Assembly (NCBI GenBank): GCA_021780075.1
Contig: JAJXZL010000010.1
Coordinates: 1-64,000, forward strand
DNA length: 64,000 nt
Reading direction: 5' to 3'
DNA from: Acidobacteriota bacterium
GTDB taxonomy: Bacteria; Acidobacteriota; Terriglobia; Terriglobales; Acidobacteriaceae
Numbering within the stretch: position 1 is the first letter of the stretch; the number at the start of each line of letters is the position of its first letter. The notes beneath the pieces are model-generated. The model was not told where the DNA came from. It did no database searches and was given only the letters and a program-made list of their open reading frames with translations. The position numbers were made by a program, and so were the translations under genes. Below, piece by piece: positions 34,212-43,807 of the stretch.

Positions 34212-35258
34212 GTGGCTAGCAGAGCAACCATCGAAAATCGGGAGGCCGCAATTCCCGTGCAGAAAGATCCTGACATTCTCGCCGCAGCGGTTCGTTTGGC
34301 TGGCGAAGACCTGTGTTCCATTGCAGACTTGTCCAGCGCTGAAGTGCGCGCGATACTCAAGCTTGCCCACGACGTAAAGCGCAACCCGCGCGAATATCGT
34401 CATGCGCTCGACGCCAAACAAATGGTGCTGATGTTTGAGAAGGCCAGCCTGCGCACACGTCTCAGCTTTGAGGCGGGCATCAACGCCATGGGCGGCAATG
34501 CGATCTTTGTGGATCAGACCAACTCGCCGCTCGGCGAACGCGAAGCCATTGCCGATGTAGCGCGCAACGTGGAGCGCTGGGTTGACGTAATCGTGCTGCG
34601 CACCTACGCGCATGACACCATCACCGAGATGGCCGCCAACTCGCGCGTTCCGGTCATCAATGCGCTCTCCGACTTTGAGCATCCCTGCCAGGCGCTGGCG
34701 GACTTCATGACGATTGAGGAACGCTTTGGCACCGCGGCTGGAATCAACTTTACCTACGTGGGCGACGGAAACAATGTGTGCCATTCACTGATGCTCACCG
34801 GCGCGCAACTGGGCGCCAACGTCACTGTCGCAACGCCGCGCGGTTACTCGCCCGACATTGAGATCGTAACGCTGGCTCGCGACATTGCGCAGGCCAACGG
34901 CTGCGAGGTGCGCCTGATGCAGGACCCGCAGGCCGCCGTGGAAGGAGCCGATGCCGTCTACACCGATGTATGCGTCAGCATGGGCTTCGAGCATGAATCC
35001 ACCAAGCGCGCGCCCATCTTCAGGCCGTTTCAGGTGAATGAGGCGTTGATGCAGAAAGCCTCTCCACATGCTGTCTTCATGCACTGCCTGCCCGCGCGAC
35101 GCAATGCTGAGGTTACGGATGCCGTGCTTGACGGGCCGCAATCCATCGTCTTCGATCAGGCTGAAAATCGTATGCACGCGCAGAAGGCGTTGTTGCTCTT
35201 GCTGCTCGGCGGGTTGGCGAATACGGCGAGTTTCCGCAACGAGCAGAACCTCGCTTAG
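34212..35258 (+). CDS. argF: Ornithine carbamoyltransferase
   Basis: ArgF makes citrulline from ornithine and carbamoyl phosphate. The GTG at 34212 follows 'aggagga' and gives 348 aa; the track start at 34128 lies inside argD. The carbamoyl-phosphate motif reads 'SLRTR' rather than the usual STRTR. 'HPCQALAD', 'DVCVSMG' and the catalytic 'HCLPARR' are present, which points to ornithine, not acetylornithine, as substrate. An N-terminal extension of about 35 residues precedes the conserved part. The 31-aa sORF follows it. Confidence 0.92.
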   Translation: MASRATIENREAAIPVQKDPDILAAAVRLAGEDLCSIADLSSAEVRAILKLAHDVKRNPREYRHALDAKQMVLMFEKASLRTRLSFEAGINAMGGNAIFVDQTNSPLGEREAIADVARNVERWVDVIVLRTYAHDTITEMAANSRVPVINALSDFEHPCQALADFMTIEERFGTAAGINFTYVGDGNNVCHSLMLTGAQLGANVTVATPRGYSPDIEIVTLARDIAQANGCEVRLMQDPQAAVEGADAVYTDVCVSMGFEHESTKRAPIFRPFQVNEALMQKASPHAVFMHCLPARRNAEVTDAVLDGPQSIVFDQAENRMHAQKALLLLLLGGLANTASFRNEQNLA

Positions 35259-35320
35259 CGCTACACGCACACGCCGCCTTCATCAATGCGATTTTTTCAA
35301 GCCGGAAGGAGGGTCTAGTT

Positions 35321-35416
35321 ATGGCAAAGAAAGTTGTCCAGGCATGTTTGCGAGGCCTCAACACCTTCGCCATTGTTCCCTCGATCATCGCCTGCAAATG
35401 GCAATCTGGAAGCTAA
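35321..35416 (+). CDS. Small ORF between argF and argG (31 aa)
   Basis: This ORF is too short for the track. It begins with ATG at 35321 behind the strongest ribosome binding site in the cluster ('ggaaggaggg', 7 nt before the ATG), and ends with TAA at 35416, 30 bp before argG. The peptide starts 'MAKKVVQACLRGLNTFAIVP' and contains Lys/Arg near the start, a hydrophobic middle and two Cys. I do not recognise it. It may be a small protein, or a leader peptide affecting argG translation. No run of Arg codons is seen, so classical arginine attenuation is unlikely. Confidence 0.5.
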   Translation: MAKKVVQACLRGLNTFAIVPSIIACKWQSGS

Positions 35417-35434
35417 CGGTTCACTACTCTTTGA

Positions 35435-36787
<1,353 letters not shown>

Positions 36788-36939
36788 CATGCGGTACGCT
36801 GAACAGCCATTGGTGAGAACTCGTTTTCTTCAAGCGCGAGATCTTCGTTGCGCCGTAAACATGAAGCGGTCGGCGCAGCTTTCGCCGCTGATAGTTATTT
36901 CTTCGAGAGTCTCAACTTTTGCCACAGGCCAACAAAGCA

Positions 36940-38382
36940 ATGTCTAGCGAACAACAATCCGGGATGATGAAGATGTGGTCCGGCCGCTTTCGCGAGCCGC
37001 TTGATGCGGATTTCGAAGAGTGGCAACGCTCCATCACTTTTGACTGGCGGCTTCTCAACGAGGAGACAGCCGCCAGCAAGGCTCATGCCTCTGCATTGGC
37101 TGCCGCCGGCGTTCTCACTTCGCACGAGCTTGAGGTGCTGCGCTCCGCGCTCGATGCCATCGCAGGCCAACACTCCTCTGATGAGGGCAAGGCCGAGGTG
37201 CGCAATCATTCTGCAGCGGAAGACATTCATCATTTCGTTGAGCTTTCGCTCGTCAAGCTCGTCGGGCCGCTTGGCCTAAAGCTTCACACCGGACGCAGCC
37301 GCAATGAGCAGATTGCTACCGACCTGCGCCTCTATGTGCGCGGGCAAATTGCGCTCGTTATCGAGTCACTCGCCGCATGGGCCGGCGCGCTCGTCAAGCA
37401 GGCGCACGCAGCGGGCGATGCCGTAATGCCCAGCTACACACACCTGCAACGCGCTGAGCCTGTGCTTGTGGCTCACTGGCTGCTGGCCTATGTTGAGATG
37501 GCGCTTCGCGATGCATCTCGCCTGCAAGATTGCGCGGCGCGGCTCAACTACTGCCCGCTTGGCTCCGGAGCCGTCGCGGGCGCGACGCTCGCGCTGGACC
37601 GCACCATCGCCGCGCGCGAACTTGGCTTCACTGCGCCCACAGCCAACTCGATGGACGCCACAAGCGACCGCGACTTCGTTCTCGAATACCTGCAGGCGCT
37701 CACGTTGATCGGTCTTCATCTCAGCCGCTTTGCCGAGGAAATCACTCTCTTCGCAACCGCGGAGTTTGGGTTTGTCGCGCTGCCGGAAGCATTTTCCACC
37801 GGATCAAGCGCCATGCCGCAGAAGAAGAATCCCGACCTGACGGAACTGATTCGCGCAAAAGTGGGCCGCATCAACGGAGCAGCGCAGGCGGTCACGATGC
37901 AGTTGAAGGGCCTGCCACTGGCCTACAATAAAGACATGCAGGAGACGCAGGAGCCAGCATTTCAGGTTGATTTTGTGCCGCGCATGATTGCGCTGGTGGC
38001 ACGATTCACCGCTGCGCTCCAGTTTAATGCGGAGCGCATGAATTCTGCTGCGCAATCCGGCTATCTGAATGCGATGGCAGCGGCCACATATCTGGTTCAC
38101 AAAGGTGTTCCCTTCCGCACTGCTCACGAGAAGATTGGTAACGCCGTGCGCTACGCAATCGAGAAAGGCGTGGAACTCGGCGCTCTGACGCTTGATGAAC
38201 TGCATCAATTCGGAGACGAGTTTGGCGAAGATTTCTTCCCCGCCGTCACGCTCGCCGCCACGCTCGATTGCCACAACGTCATCGGAGGAACTGCTCGCAC
38301 GCGTGTCAGCACGGCCCTTGCTGCCGCAACCGAACGGATCGCTGCGCTCAGCGCCCGGGAGGCCACGCATGCTGGTGCGTAA
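36940..38382 (+). CDS. argH: Argininosuccinate lyase
   Basis: ArgH splits argininosuccinate to arginine and fumarate. I use the ATG at 36940; the track start is a TTG 21 bp earlier, and ATGs at 36964/36967 just before 'MWSGRF' are possible. Length is 480 aa. The fumarase/aspartase superfamily signature 'GSSAMPQKKNPDLTELIRAK' carries the catalytic Ser, and 'LHTGRSRNEQIATDLRLYVR' and 'SYTHLQRAEPV' are intact. The last 14 bp overlap argA, echoing the ArgH-ArgA fusions known in some marine gammaproteobacteria. Confidence 0.96.
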   Translation: MSSEQQSGMMKMWSGRFREPLDADFEEWQRSITFDWRLLNEETAASKAHASALAAAGVLTSHELEVLRSALDAIAGQHSSDEGKAEVRNHSAAEDIHHFVELSLVKLVGPLGLKLHTGRSRNEQIATDLRLYVRGQIALVIESLAAWAGALVKQAHAAGDAVMPSYTHLQRAEPVLVAHWLLAYVEMALRDASRLQDCAARLNYCPLGSGAVAGATLALDRTIAARELGFTAPTANSMDATSDRDFVLEYLQALTLIGLHLSRFAEEITLFATAEFGFVALPEAFSTGSSAMPQKKNPDLTELIRAKVGRINGAAQAVTMQLKGLPLAYNKDMQETQEPAFQVDFVPRMIALVARFTAALQFNAERMNSAAQSGYLNAMAAATYLVHKGVPFRTAHEKIGNAVRYAIEKGVELGALTLDELHQFGDEFGEDFFPAVTLAATLDCHNVIGGTARTRVSTALAAATERIAALSAREATHAGA

Positions 38383-38890
38383 GGCGCGCCTTCAGGACGC
38401 CTCGAACGTTTACGACCTGGTCAACTCGCTCTCAGGCGACGGCACCTTGCTGAAGCGCGCCTTCGCGGAAATCTGCGAGAACATTCGCGATTTCACTATT
38501 GCCGAGTCCGACAGCGGTGTCTTCCTCGGCTGCGGCGCCTTGCATCTGTATGGGCCGCATCTCTCTGAGGTGCGCTCCATCGTTGTAAAACCTGAAGCCA
38601 AGGGGCAGGGCGCAGGCGGCCGTCTTCTCGCCGCCCTCATCGAGGAGGCCGAAGAGCACGGCATTCAGTCCGTATGTCTCTTCACGCGCATCCCCGACTT
38701 CTTTTTCAAATTTGGATTCCGCACAGTAGAAGATAAATCAGAGCTGCCAGACAAGATCTTCAAGGATTGCCAAAGCTGTCCGCGCCTCCACCGCTGTGAT
38801 GAAGTGGCCATGGTGCGTGGCCGCATTCCGCGCATCTCCATCCTCGGCCCGCGCATTGAAGCGCAGCAACTCGTCCGCCTTTCAGGCTAG
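38369..38890 (+). CDS. argA: Short-form N-acetylglutamate synthase (GNAT)
   Basis: This 173-aa GNAT protein starts at an ATG behind 'ggagg', inside the end of argH; the track start lies further upstream in argH. It has 'GVFLGCGALHLYGPHLSEVRSIVVKPEAKGQGAGGRLL' and 'FTRIPDFFFKFGFRTVE', and a Cys-bearing tail ('FKDCQSCPRLHRCDEVAM') typical of short ArgA proteins. Its position makes acetylation of glutamate, the first step of the pathway, the natural role. Its TAG stop shares CTAG with the hypF stop on the other strand. Confidence 0.88.
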   Translation: MLVRKARLQDASNVYDLVNSLSGDGTLLKRAFAEICENIRDFTIAESDSGVFLGCGALHLYGPHLSEVRSIVVKPEAKGQGAGGRLLAALIEEAEEHGIQSVCLFTRIPDFFFKFGFRTVEDKSELPDKIFKDCQSCPRLHRCDEVAMVRGRIPRISILGPRIEAQQLVRLSG

Positions 38891-41304
38891 TCCGATTCCT
38901 GCAACATCGCCGCAGCAACAACAGCCTGGCCATAGCTGAGCCCACCATCGCCTGGACTGACGTGGCGATGCTGGTACACATCGAACCCTTCGTGTTCAAG
39001 CCCAAGGCGCAACAGTCTCGTCAGCCGCCGGTTGTGCAGGCATCCTCCACTCAGCGCAACCTGAGTCAGCCCTGTTGCGGTGCGGGCCAACACTGCCGCC
39101 TTAACAAATCCTGCGGCCACACCGCTATGAAAGCGCGCAGCGATGCGCGCTTTCTGCGCACAAGCGCGGATGTCCTCAATCAATGCGCGCCACAGCGGCG
39201 AGGCGCTCACGCACACAGGCTCGCGGCGCGTCCAGTTGCCGCCAACCAACTCCATTGCATAACCTGGCGCATCCGCCTCATCAACTGCCAACCCTTCCAG
39301 TTCAATTGCCGCCTGCGCCTCGTAGTCCACAACGCGCCGCCCCAACACCACCGCCGCAACAGCATCAAACAATCTTCCGCAGCTTGAGGTCAGAGGCGCG
39401 TTCACGCCGCGCTCCATCATCCGAACAAGCACGCGCGTCTCCTTGCTGCTTGCGCTCAACATCGCATGCATGCCGGCATCCTGCACATCGAAGCCCGCTG
39501 CATGCAGATGGCCCAATGCCATCCGCCATGGCTCGTGAATTGCCGCCTCGCCACCGGGCATGGGCACATATTCGAGATGCGCAAATCGCTCGCACGCCCC
39601 ACGTCCGCAAATCAGCACTTCCCCGCCCCAGACACGCCCATCGATGCCATACCCTGTTCCGTCGAGTGCAAGACCAATCACCGGCCCGGCCACGCCATGC
39701 TCCGCCATGCACCCCGCCACATGCGCATGATGGTGTTGCACTGCAAGCAACCTCAGGCCGCGCTCCCGAGCCCACTCCTTTGCCCACGATGTAGAGAGAT
39801 ACCCCGGATGCATATCATGCACCACCGTCTCCGGCGTAATCTCGAATGTACGCATCATGTGGTCAAGTGACTCCTTGAAAAACTCAAGACCGGTCAGGTC
39901 TTCAAGATCGCCCAGGTGCTGGCTCTGGTAGGCAAACCGGCCACGCGCAAGTGCAAACACGTTCTTCAGGTGGCCGCCGACAGCCAGCAGAGGAGGCGAC
40001 TCCAGCGGCAGCGCCACACCCAGCGGCACAAAGCCCCGTGCCCTCCGGATCAACTGCGGCGCTTCGTCCACGATCGCCGTCACCGAATCATCACAACGCT
40101 GCAAGATCTCTCGATCATGCATCAGAAAGGCATCTGCGATACCGCTGAGTCGCGTGCGAGCCTCCTCATTGTCGATCGCAATCGGCTCCTCGCTTAGGTT
40201 TGCCGAGGTCATCACCAGCGCATGAACACGCCCATCGGCAAAGAACAGATGTTGCAACGGCGCATACGGCAGAAAGACGCCCAGCCATGGAACTCCCGGC
40301 GCAACAGAGGGCGCGATGCGATTGCCGTTGCGTGCCTGCGCCAGCACAATGGGCCGAGCCGGCGTTTGCAGCAACGCCGCTTCCTCATCTGTCAGTGCAC
40401 AAATCTCACGCGCGGCATGTATGTCACGCACCATCACCGCGAGGGGCTTTCCAAACCGGCGCTTGCGCTCTCTCAGCCGCATCACCGCGGCCTCATTGGT
40501 TGCATCCACGCTCAGGTGGAAGCCACCAATCCCCTTGATCGCCATGATCTGGCCTGCAAGCAGCCGCTCTATCGTTTCCGTCACAGCATCTTCAGTGGGA
40601 ATCGCAGAGCCGTCCGGAGCGACCAGCATTACGCGCGGACCGCACTCCCAGCAGGCATTCGGCTGCGCATGGAAGCGTCTGTTCGCCGGATCATCGTATT
40701 CCTGCTGGCAACGCGCGCACATGCGAAACGTAGCCATCGACGTCTGCGGACGGTCATACGGAATGCGCCGCGTAATCGTAAAGCGAGGCCCGCAATTGGT
40801 GCAGTTGAGAAACGGATAGCGAAAGCGGCGGTCGGCGGGATCCAGTAACTCCCGCAGGCAATCGGAACAGGTCGCAGCATCCGCAGGAATGTCAGTGTTT
40901 ACCTTGCCCCTGACCTGGCTGGAAATGATGCGAAACCCTGCTTCGCCTCTGGCCGCCAGCACTTCTACCGCAATCGAATCGATCCGCGCCAGAGGTGGCG
41001 TTTCGGAACGCAATCGCGCAAGAAATGCCTTGACACGCGCGCCGTGCCCCTCGATCTCGATCGTTACGCCGGCCGTGTCGTTGCCAATGTATCCGGACAG
41101 CGACTCCTCCACGGCGAGCCGGTAGACAAACGGTCTGAACCCCACTCCCTGCACAACGCCGCAGACCCGCACTCTGTGCCGCGTTAGCCCCTCGCGCCTT
41201 CCTTCTTTTGCGTGATCTTCTGCCGTCACAATCGCGCCTCGCGTCGCAGACAAGAATAGCGCATGGAATTGCCCTTGCCCCTGCATTCCGAGAGCGGCCA
41301 TCAC
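38887..41304 (-). CDS. hypF: [NiFe] hydrogenase maturation carbamoyltransferase HypF
   Basis: HypF makes the thiocarbamate on HypE from carbamoyl phosphate, the source of the CN ligands of [NiFe] hydrogenases. This 805-aa protein shows the four parts in order: acylphosphatase ('VCGVVQGVGFRPFVYRLA'), two zinc fingers ('CSDC...CTNC' and 'CARC...CWEC'), a YrdC-like domain ('IKGIGGFHLSVDATN'), and a Kae1-like domain ('HHHAHVAGCMAEHG', 'LSGGCLHN'). A GTG at 41229 with 'gagg' before it may be the true start, since the first 25 residues are not conserved-looking. No hypABCDE genes are in the window. Confidence 0.94.
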   Translation of the reverse strand: MMAALGMQGQGQFHALFLSATRGAIVTAEDHAKEGRREGLTRHRVRVCGVVQGVGFRPFVYRLAVEESLSGYIGNDTAGVTIEIEGHGARVKAFLARLRSETPPLARIDSIAVEVLAARGEAGFRIISSQVRGKVNTDIPADAATCSDCLRELLDPADRRFRYPFLNCTNCGPRFTITRRIPYDRPQTSMATFRMCARCQQEYDDPANRRFHAQPNACWECGPRVMLVAPDGSAIPTEDAVTETIERLLAGQIMAIKGIGGFHLSVDATNEAAVMRLRERKRRFGKPLAVMVRDIHAAREICALTDEEAALLQTPARPIVLAQARNGNRIAPSVAPGVPWLGVFLPYAPLQHLFFADGRVHALVMTSANLSEEPIAIDNEEARTRLSGIADAFLMHDREILQRCDDSVTAIVDEAPQLIRRARGFVPLGVALPLESPPLLAVGGHLKNVFALARGRFAYQSQHLGDLEDLTGLEFFKESLDHMMRTFEITPETVVHDMHPGYLSTSWAKEWARERGLRLLAVQHHHAHVAGCMAEHGVAGPVIGLALDGTGYGIDGRVWGGEVLICGRGACERFAHLEYVPMPGGEAAIHEPWRMALGHLHAAGFDVQDAGMHAMLSASSKETRVLVRMMERGVNAPLTSSCGRLFDAVAAVVLGRRVVDYEAQAAIELEGLAVDEADAPGYAMELVGGNWTRREPVCVSASPLWRALIEDIRACAQKARIAARFHSGVAAGFVKAAVLARTATGLTQVALSGGCLHNRRLTRLLRLGLEHEGFDVYQHRHVSPGDGGLSYGQAVVAAAMLQESD

Positions 41305-41351
41305 GCATCCGTGACTCTGTTAGTCGGCACACACCAGCGCGGGAAAGCATA

Positions 41352-42113
41352 ATGAATGAAGAACGGGACGCGGGGAGATTGAGCATCATGTCTTTCAACC
41401 GATTGAGCGCAGTGTGGGCAGTTGGCTCCATTCTTCTCCTGGCATCGCTCGACATTGCACCCTCTGCGGCTCAGCAACTCGATGCTTCTTCTGTAATCCG
41501 CCACATCGACGCCGCGGTCGAATCCAGGGTTGAAAGCGTTGTGAGCTTCACTGTGAGCGAACACTATGCTGTCTACAGGGGTACTAACGAAATCCACCCA
41601 GCGGCTGAGATGACCGTCAAGACAACCTACGATAAGGGAACCGGCAAGAGCTACACAATCGTTTCCCAGAGCGGTTCCGCGATCATACGAAAGTTCGGAT
41701 TACTCCCGCTTCTTGAGAATGAGAAGAGTATCAACCAACCGGGCAACGTCGAACGGTCGTGGTTCACGTCAGCGAATTATGACATGAAGCTGAAAGCCGG
41801 CGTAATCCAGCGGCAGGACGGACGCGACTGCATCGCGCTGTCAATTAAGCCACAGCGCAAGGCTCCGAACCTGATCGACGGAACCCTGTGGGTGGATGCG
41901 AAGGATTACCAGATCGCGCGCATTGAGGGGGTCGCATCAAAAAATCCCTCGATCCTCGCAGGAACTACCCAGATGATGCGCCAGTACCAGAACGTGGACG
42001 GCTTCGCAATGGCCACCCATGCCAGAGCGGAGTCCAACAGCTTTCTCTTCGGCCGTATTGTCGTAGTCATTGACTACAGTGACTATCAGATCCGGTTACA
42101 TCCAAAGAATTGA
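41352..42113 (+). CDS. Secreted protein, outer-membrane-lipoprotein-sorting-like
   Basis: This protein has a signal peptide ('WAVGSILLLASLDIAPSAAQ') and a mature part of about 210 aa rich in beta strands. Segments such as 'DGRDCIALSIKPQRKAPNLIDGTLWVDAKDYQIARIEG' and 'GFAMATHARAESNSFLFGRIVVVIDYSDYQI' recall the LolA/LppX-like folds often labelled outer membrane lipoprotein-sorting protein in acidobacteria. No lipobox Cys is seen. The ATG at 41352 or, more typical for a signal peptide, the one at 41388 may start it. Its function is unknown; it may share a transcript with the nickel permease-like gene. Confidence 0.75.
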   Translation: MNEERDAGRLSIMSFNRLSAVWAVGSILLLASLDIAPSAAQQLDASSVIRHIDAAVESRVESVVSFTVSEHYAVYRGTNEIHPAAEMTVKTTYDKGTGKSYTIVSQSGSAIIRKFGLLPLLENEKSINQPGNVERSWFTSANYDMKLKAGVIQRQDGRDCIALSIKPQRKAPNLIDGTLWVDAKDYQIARIEGVASKNPSILAGTTQMMRQYQNVDGFAMATHARAESNSFLFGRIVVVIDYSDYQIRLHPKN

Positions 42114-42244
42114 GCCTCGCAAACGATAGGCCCGATTCTGCCTACCCAGTTTCTCGCGCTAGACACGGTGTTGCTTCGCCAATCGCCTTGCGCTGGGTAA
42201 TAGACGGCACGCGCAATACGATTCAACTGCTTTATACTGAGCCC

Positions 42245-43012
42245 GTGACACCAATTTTCGGCGACTGGAAACTCGATGCCGCACTCGGCTCCTGCCTGCT
42301 GCTTGGGCTGCGCCATGGCTTTGACTACGACCATCTCGCCGCCATTTCTGACATCACGGCCGTGCAACGAAACTTGCGGAGCGGATTACGGTTAGGCATG
42401 ACCTATGCTCTGGGCCACGCCTTCACCGTGGCTGCGCTCGGCGTGGCTGTTTTGCAGTTGCACATGGGTCTGCCCGAGGGAATCGACCACTGGACGGAGC
42501 GGCTCATCGGGCTCACTCTCATCGTGCTCGGCCTCGGGGTTGTGGCTGGCATCCTGCGCAATGACGCGCATGGCCACAGCCATGGCCGCATCGAAAGTCG
42601 TCTGGCGATCGCAATCAACGGTGTGCTCTGGCTGGCGTGGAAGGCGCGCCGCGTGTGGAACCGCGAAGCCCCGAAGCCAGAGCGCTTCCAATGGATGTAC
42701 AACGGCAAATCTGTGTTTCTTATCGGAGTTCTGCACGGCGTAGGCGCCGAAACACCAAGCCAGTTGGCGCTGTTTTTCCTCACAGCCAACCTTGGTGGAA
42801 CGTCGCGCGGACTGATGGGCCTGGCCGCATTTGCCGTGGGCCTTGTGGCGATGAACGCGCTCATGACCGCATCCATGGGAGGAGCGTTCAAGGCTACAGG
42901 TCACCATCCACGCTACTACCGCGCAATTGCATGGACAGGCGCCATCTACAGTTGCGGAATCGGGTTCATTTTCCTGCTGGGCATCTCTGATCGCCTGCCT
43001 TCATTAGGCTAG
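42245..43012 (+). CDS. Nickel/cobalt permease-like membrane protein
   Basis: This is an inner-membrane protein with about six to seven hydrophobic segments. The segment 'GLRHGFDYDHLAAISDIT' matches the HX4DH signature of NiCoT nickel/cobalt permeases in its first helices, and a His-rich loop ('NDAHGHSHGR') follows. The track start (42110) is a TTG overlapping the previous stop; I prefer the GTG at 42245, which puts about 17 residues before the signature. No good ribosome binding site is present, but a TATACT hexamer ends 5 bp before the GTG. Its place between hypF and the hydrogenase genes supports nickel supply as its job. Confidence 0.78.
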   Translation: MTPIFGDWKLDAALGSCLLLGLRHGFDYDHLAAISDITAVQRNLRSGLRLGMTYALGHAFTVAALGVAVLQLHMGLPEGIDHWTERLIGLTLIVLGLGVVAGILRNDAHGHSHGRIESRLAIAINGVLWLAWKARRVWNREAPKPERFQWMYNGKSVFLIGVLHGVGAETPSQLALFFLTANLGGTSRGLMGLAAFAVGLVAMNALMTASMGGAFKATGHHPRYYRAIAWTGAIYSCGIGFIFLLGISDRLPSLG

Positions 43013-43197
43013 CGCGGGCGCTCGCGCTGCTCGGCGCCGCCATAAAGGCCGCCTCAAATCCCCTCATTCCTGCCCCATCCACATCGACTCTTCGTATCTG
43101 CCAGAAAATAAATTTTCCGTGAAACGAGAGTCCCGCTTGCCCATGCCGCAAAGAGTGGCGAGCATCACTCGGCAGGATGATGCAGCTTACGATTCAT
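43013..43197. other. Intergenic region after the nickel permease gene
   Basis: No gene is supported here. A perfect small palindrome GAAAAT-AA-ATTTTC is at 43104-43117, of unknown role. The hox control region begins at 43198. Confidence 0.5.
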
Positions 43198-43240
43198 CGT
43201 GACAGTTGTCACGGATAATAAAAGACTTTCCACGTACAAC
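43198..43240 (+). promoter_or_regulatory. CRP/FNR-like operator and -10 box of the hox operon
   Basis: The perfect palindrome CGTGACA-GT-TGTCACG contains GTGA-N6-TCAC (43199-43212). A -10-like TACAAC lies at 43235-43240, 22 nt after the site, which would put the site at -41.5 from a start near 43247. The hoxE GTG is 63 nt further on. Identical spacing and the same TACAAC occur before feoA. Confidence 0.6.
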
Positions 43241-43309
43241 GTATCTAGACACGGACCACAAAAGACTGCACAATCACTGTGCGACGAGCGCAGGCAAGAG
43301 GGAGGCATT

Positions 43310-43807
43310 GTGACTACATTCACCCCCCCGCCGCTACCAAGCGACGACAAACGTTGGAAGATCGTGAACGGAACGATGCGCAAAAACGGCTTTGCACGTC
43401 ATGCGCTGATCGAAACACTTCACACCGTGCAGTCCTCGTTCGGATATTTAGACGATGACTCCATCCGCTTCGTGGCTCGCTCCCTCCGCGTGCCTCTCAG
43501 CCAGGCTTATGGCGTGGCGACCTTCTACCACTATTTCAGCCTGAAGCCGCCCGGCGAGCACACCATGACCATCTGCACCGGCACGGCCTGCTACATCAAA
43601 GGCGCAGACAAGTTACTGGCCGAGTCGGAAATGAAGCTCGGTGTCGCACTCGGCCAAACGACCGCCGACGGCAAGGTCAGCCTCATGACCGCTCGTTGCG
43701 TAGGCGCATGCAGTCGCGCCCCGGTTGTACTCTGCGATGGAAAAGTCTCGGGCGAAATGTCCCGCGAGCAACTGATTGAGCAGCTTGAAAGGTGGACGGT
43801 GGAATGA
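43310..43807 (+). CDS. hoxE: NAD-linked hydrogenase diaphorase subunit HoxE
   Basis: HoxE is a thioredoxin-like [2Fe-2S] protein homologous to NuoE of complex I. The GTG at 43310 follows 'gggagg' and gives 165 aa; the track start at 43199 lies in the operator. The cluster ligands are in '[11 protein letters not shown]' and '[11 protein letters not shown]' (CX4C...CX3C). '[35 protein letters not shown]' is the family helical part. It starts the five-subunit hox operon, and its stop overlaps hoxF. Confidence 0.93.
   Translation: MTTFTPPPLPSDDKRWKIVNGTMRKNGFARHALIETLHTVQSSFGYLDDDSIRFVARSLRVPLSQAYGVATFYHYFSLKPPGEHTMTICTGTACYIKGADKLLAESEMKLGVALGQTTADGKVSLMTARCVGACSRAPVVLCDGKVSGEMSREQLIEQLERWTVE

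Noticed and set aside
35321-35416. Arginine attenuator reading of the argF-argG sORF
   Set aside because: The peptide has only one Arg codon and no terminator hairpin follows.
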